Shown here piece by piece: positions 43,506 to 45,041 of a DNA stretch of 45,041 bases. The translations under genes and the position numbers were made by a program. Each line of letters starts with the position of its first letter. The stretch's first letter is position 1. Below the pieces are notes generated by a model. That model did not search any database. It worked only from the letters and a program-made list of their open reading frames with translations, and was not told where the DNA came from. Where the stretch lies: positions 1 through 45,041 of the forward strand of contig JAICLE010000020.1 of assembly GCA_025927545.1 (NCBI GenBank), given 5' to 3'. The stretch comes from Gemmatimonadales bacterium. GTDB lineage: Bacteria > Gemmatimonadota > Gemmatimonadetes > Gemmatimonadales > GWC2-71-9.

Positions 43506-45041
43506 CCGCCGGACCCGACCACACCCGATTGGTCTCCAGCAGATAGTCCAGCAGACGGCCTTCCCCGTCGGCCTGCCGCACCAGATCAGCGACGACGCCC
43601 GGGTGGTCGGAGGCGATATCCCGCCGCTCCAGCGGATCCTCGACGGCGTCGAACAGGGCCGGCTTCCCGGTCAGCGGGCGAACCACCATAGTGTACCGCC
43701 CCTCTTCGCCGAACTCGTTCCCGAGACGGGTGAAGGCGAACGGGCTTCCGCGGCGCCCTTCCGTGAGGAGGCTCGAGCCGATCCAGGCCGTCGGCTCGCG
43801 GATCCCGAGCAGGTCGGCGATCGTCGGGGCGATGTCGAGCAACGATCCCGGCCCGTCCTGGCCGCCGCGCGGGAGGCGCGGGTGTGCGCCGTGAATCAGG
43901 AGCGGCACCCAGACCGATTCCCGCCAGCCGCTCCCCTGACCGGTCATGCCGTGCTCGCCCAGGTCGTACCCGTGGTCGCCCGTGATCACCACCAGCGTGT
44001 GGCCGAACCAGGGCTCCGTGGCGAGCGTGTCGATCAGCTCCCGCACGACGTCGTCGGTGTACCGCATGGTGTTGCGAATGCCGGAGCTCGGAGGGTGCTC
44101 GGGGTCGAGGTCGAACCGTTCCTCGCCCGGACCCAGGCGCCTGGCGTTGAACGGGATGTGGTTCGAGATCGAGATCACCGTCGCCAGGAACGGCTCCGGC
44201 CCGCGACCGAGCTGGCGGATCCGCTCCGCCGCGCGGTGAAACGCCGGCCGATCCAGGCCCTTCACGTCGCTGTAGTAGTGATATTCGTCATACCACTTTC
44301 GCAGCCAGATTCCCTGGTTGTCCCAGTCCGGATCGAAGCCGGTGAACAGCTCGGCCCGGTACCCGTGCCGCCGCAGCACGAGCGGGAGGCAGTCGAGCGC
44401 GGTATAGGTGAAGCTGGCGGCGACGTTCTCCCGGGAGTGGGGCTTCACGGAGCACTGGCCGGAGAAGAAACCGCTGATCGTGGGAGGACCGAAGCTGTCG
44501 AACCGGCGCCAGAAGGCCGACGCGGTGTCCTGCGCCAGCCGGTCCAGGAACGGGGTCGCCGAGGACGTGACGTCGGGGCGGAGGAACCCGGTGTTCCAGC
44601 CCCGGAACGTCTCGAGCTGGATGAAGATCACGTTCCACCGCGGTCCCTCGATCGGGGTGGGAGGCGTGAGCGGCTCCCGGATCAGCGGCCGCTTCGGATC
44701 GGAGAAGCGCCACGCGGTGTCGCCGCTCCGCTGGAACCAGGTGCGATGATAGGCCGCCGCCAGCGCGGTGTAGTCCCGGGGCCGGCTCCCGATGGCGCGG
44801 TAGTAGACCATCTCCCGGTAAAGCGTCATGATTTCCGGCTGGACTCGGGCCTCCCGGCTCCAGCCGGGGAATCGATAGTGCTGAATCAGCAACGGCACGG
44901 CCAGCGACACGATCGCGATCGCCAGGGCCGCCGGCGGAGGGAGCGTGGCCGGGAGCGGTTTCGACCGGATGACCCGCCTCCCCGTCCAGACGAGGCCCAG
45001 CGCCACGAGCAGCAGGACCAGGAACGGCAGTCCGGGTCCGC
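43492..45041 (-). CDS. LTA-synthase-like membrane sulfatase (5' end outside window)
   Basis: Alkaline-phosphatase-superfamily protein with membrane helices at the N-terminus and an extracytoplasmic sulfatase domain. The frame is open to the window edge and encodes a hydrophobic stretch (LPFLVLLLVALGLVW), so the true start lies beyond 45041. A second helix is AALAIAIVSLAVPLLI. The catalytic domain begins at WNVIFIQLETFRGWNTG; SFGPPTISGFFSGQCS holds the likely nucleophile Thr; ITGDHGYDLGEHG holds metal ligands; SNHIPF is also typical. Members make lipoteichoic acid, modify lipid A or glycans, or cleave sulfate; the substrate here is unknown. Confidence 0.8.
   Translation of the reverse strand, partial: GPGLPFLVLLLVALGLVWTGRRVIRSKPLPATLPPPAALAIAIVSLAVPLLIQHYRFPGWSREARVQPEIMTLYREMVYYRAIGSRPRDYTALAAAYHRTWFQRSGDTAWRFSDPKRPLIREPLTPPTPIEGPRWNVIFIQLETFRGWNTGFLRPDVTSSATPFLDRLAQDTASAFWRRFDSFGPPTISGFFSGQCSVKPHSRENVAASFTYTALDCLPLVLRRHGYRAELFTGFDPDWDNQGIWLRKWYDEYHYYSDVKGLDRPAFHRAAERIRQLGRGPEPFLATVISISNHIPFNARRLGPGEERFDLDPEHPPSSGIRNTMRYTDDVVRELIDTLATEPWFGHTLVVITGDHGYDLGEHGMTGQGSGWRESVWVPLLIHGAHPRLPRGGQDGPGSLLDIAPTIADLLGIREPTAWIGSSLLTEGRRGSPFAFTRLGNEFGEEGRYTMVVRPLTGKPALFDAVEDPLERRDIASDHPGVVADLVRQADGEGRLLDYLLETNRVWSGPAVTRR

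Overview
The window is about 45 kb of very GC-rich (roughly 70%), gene-dense bacterial chromosome. I see no rRNA, tRNA, CRISPR array, transposase or phage gene. Almost every base is coding; the longest stretch without a gene is under 150 bases. Phosphatidylethanolamine synthesis genes (psd, pssA), a lipoprotein-type HtrA protease and a membrane chemoreceptor point to a diderm bacterium. Gene content and style fit an environmental Gemmatimonadota-like lineage, but that is an inference and cannot be proven from the sequence alone.

Layout: (1) 1-3097, minus: EIIA-type PTS protein, aspS, phoH (runs off the left edge), behind a good promoter at 3124-3152. (2) 3212-4309, plus: rlmN. (3) 4355-12489, minus: sga-mcl-mtkA-mtkB-hprA-ppc, with glycerate kinase gckA divergent at 12634-13983. 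This is a nearly complete gene set for the serine cycle: serine:glyoxylate aminotransferase, malyl-CoA lyase, both subunits of malate-CoA ligase (easily misnamed succinyl-CoA synthetase), hydroxypyruvate reductase, PEP carboxylase and glycerate 2-kinase. The 145-bp divergent control region carries a strong sga promoter and three different dyads spaced exactly 24 bp apart. (4) 14034-25699, minus: trpC-trpF-trpB, a HEAT-repeat protein, an HD-GYP protein, trpA, a GAF/MCP chemoreceptor, a FolK-PanB fusion, panC, yqeK and a LytR_C protein. (5) lexA at 25773-26381 (plus) sits between trpC and trpD (26365-27420, minus). (6) 27557-41357, plus: twelve genes with overlapping or near-touching ends, truA, htrA-like, purB, purC, psd, pssA, purS, purQ, a zinc-ribbon protein, purL, purF and ppdK. 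(7) 41427-41774, minus: a small WYL-like protein. (8) 41881-43505, plus: purE-purK. (9) 43492-45041, minus: an LTA-synthase-like membrane sulfatase cut by the right edge.

How the genes work together: the minus-strand cluster turns glyoxylate and serine into hydroxypyruvate, glycerate and 2-phosphoglycerate. PEP is carboxylated, malate is activated to malyl-CoA, and malyl-CoA is split to acetyl-CoA plus glyoxylate. PPDK, encoded at the end of the purine run, could supply extra PEP. The pur genes cover PurF, PurSQL, PurEK, PurC and PurB (steps 1, 4, 6, 7 and 8 of IMP synthesis, with PurB also acting in AMP synthesis). The trp genes cover everything from anthranilate onward; trpE and trpG are not here.

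Style of the genome: fifteen neighbouring gene pairs overlap by exactly 4 nt (ATGA, GTGA or TTGA), so translational coupling is the rule and GTG/TTG starts are common. Two plus-strand genes (rlmN, truA) share an unusual TAG(A/G)TTCC-N6-ATG start that looks like a leaderless promoter. Short dispersed repeats lie at several gene ends and appear to have rewritten the C-termini of RlmN and malyl-CoA lyase.
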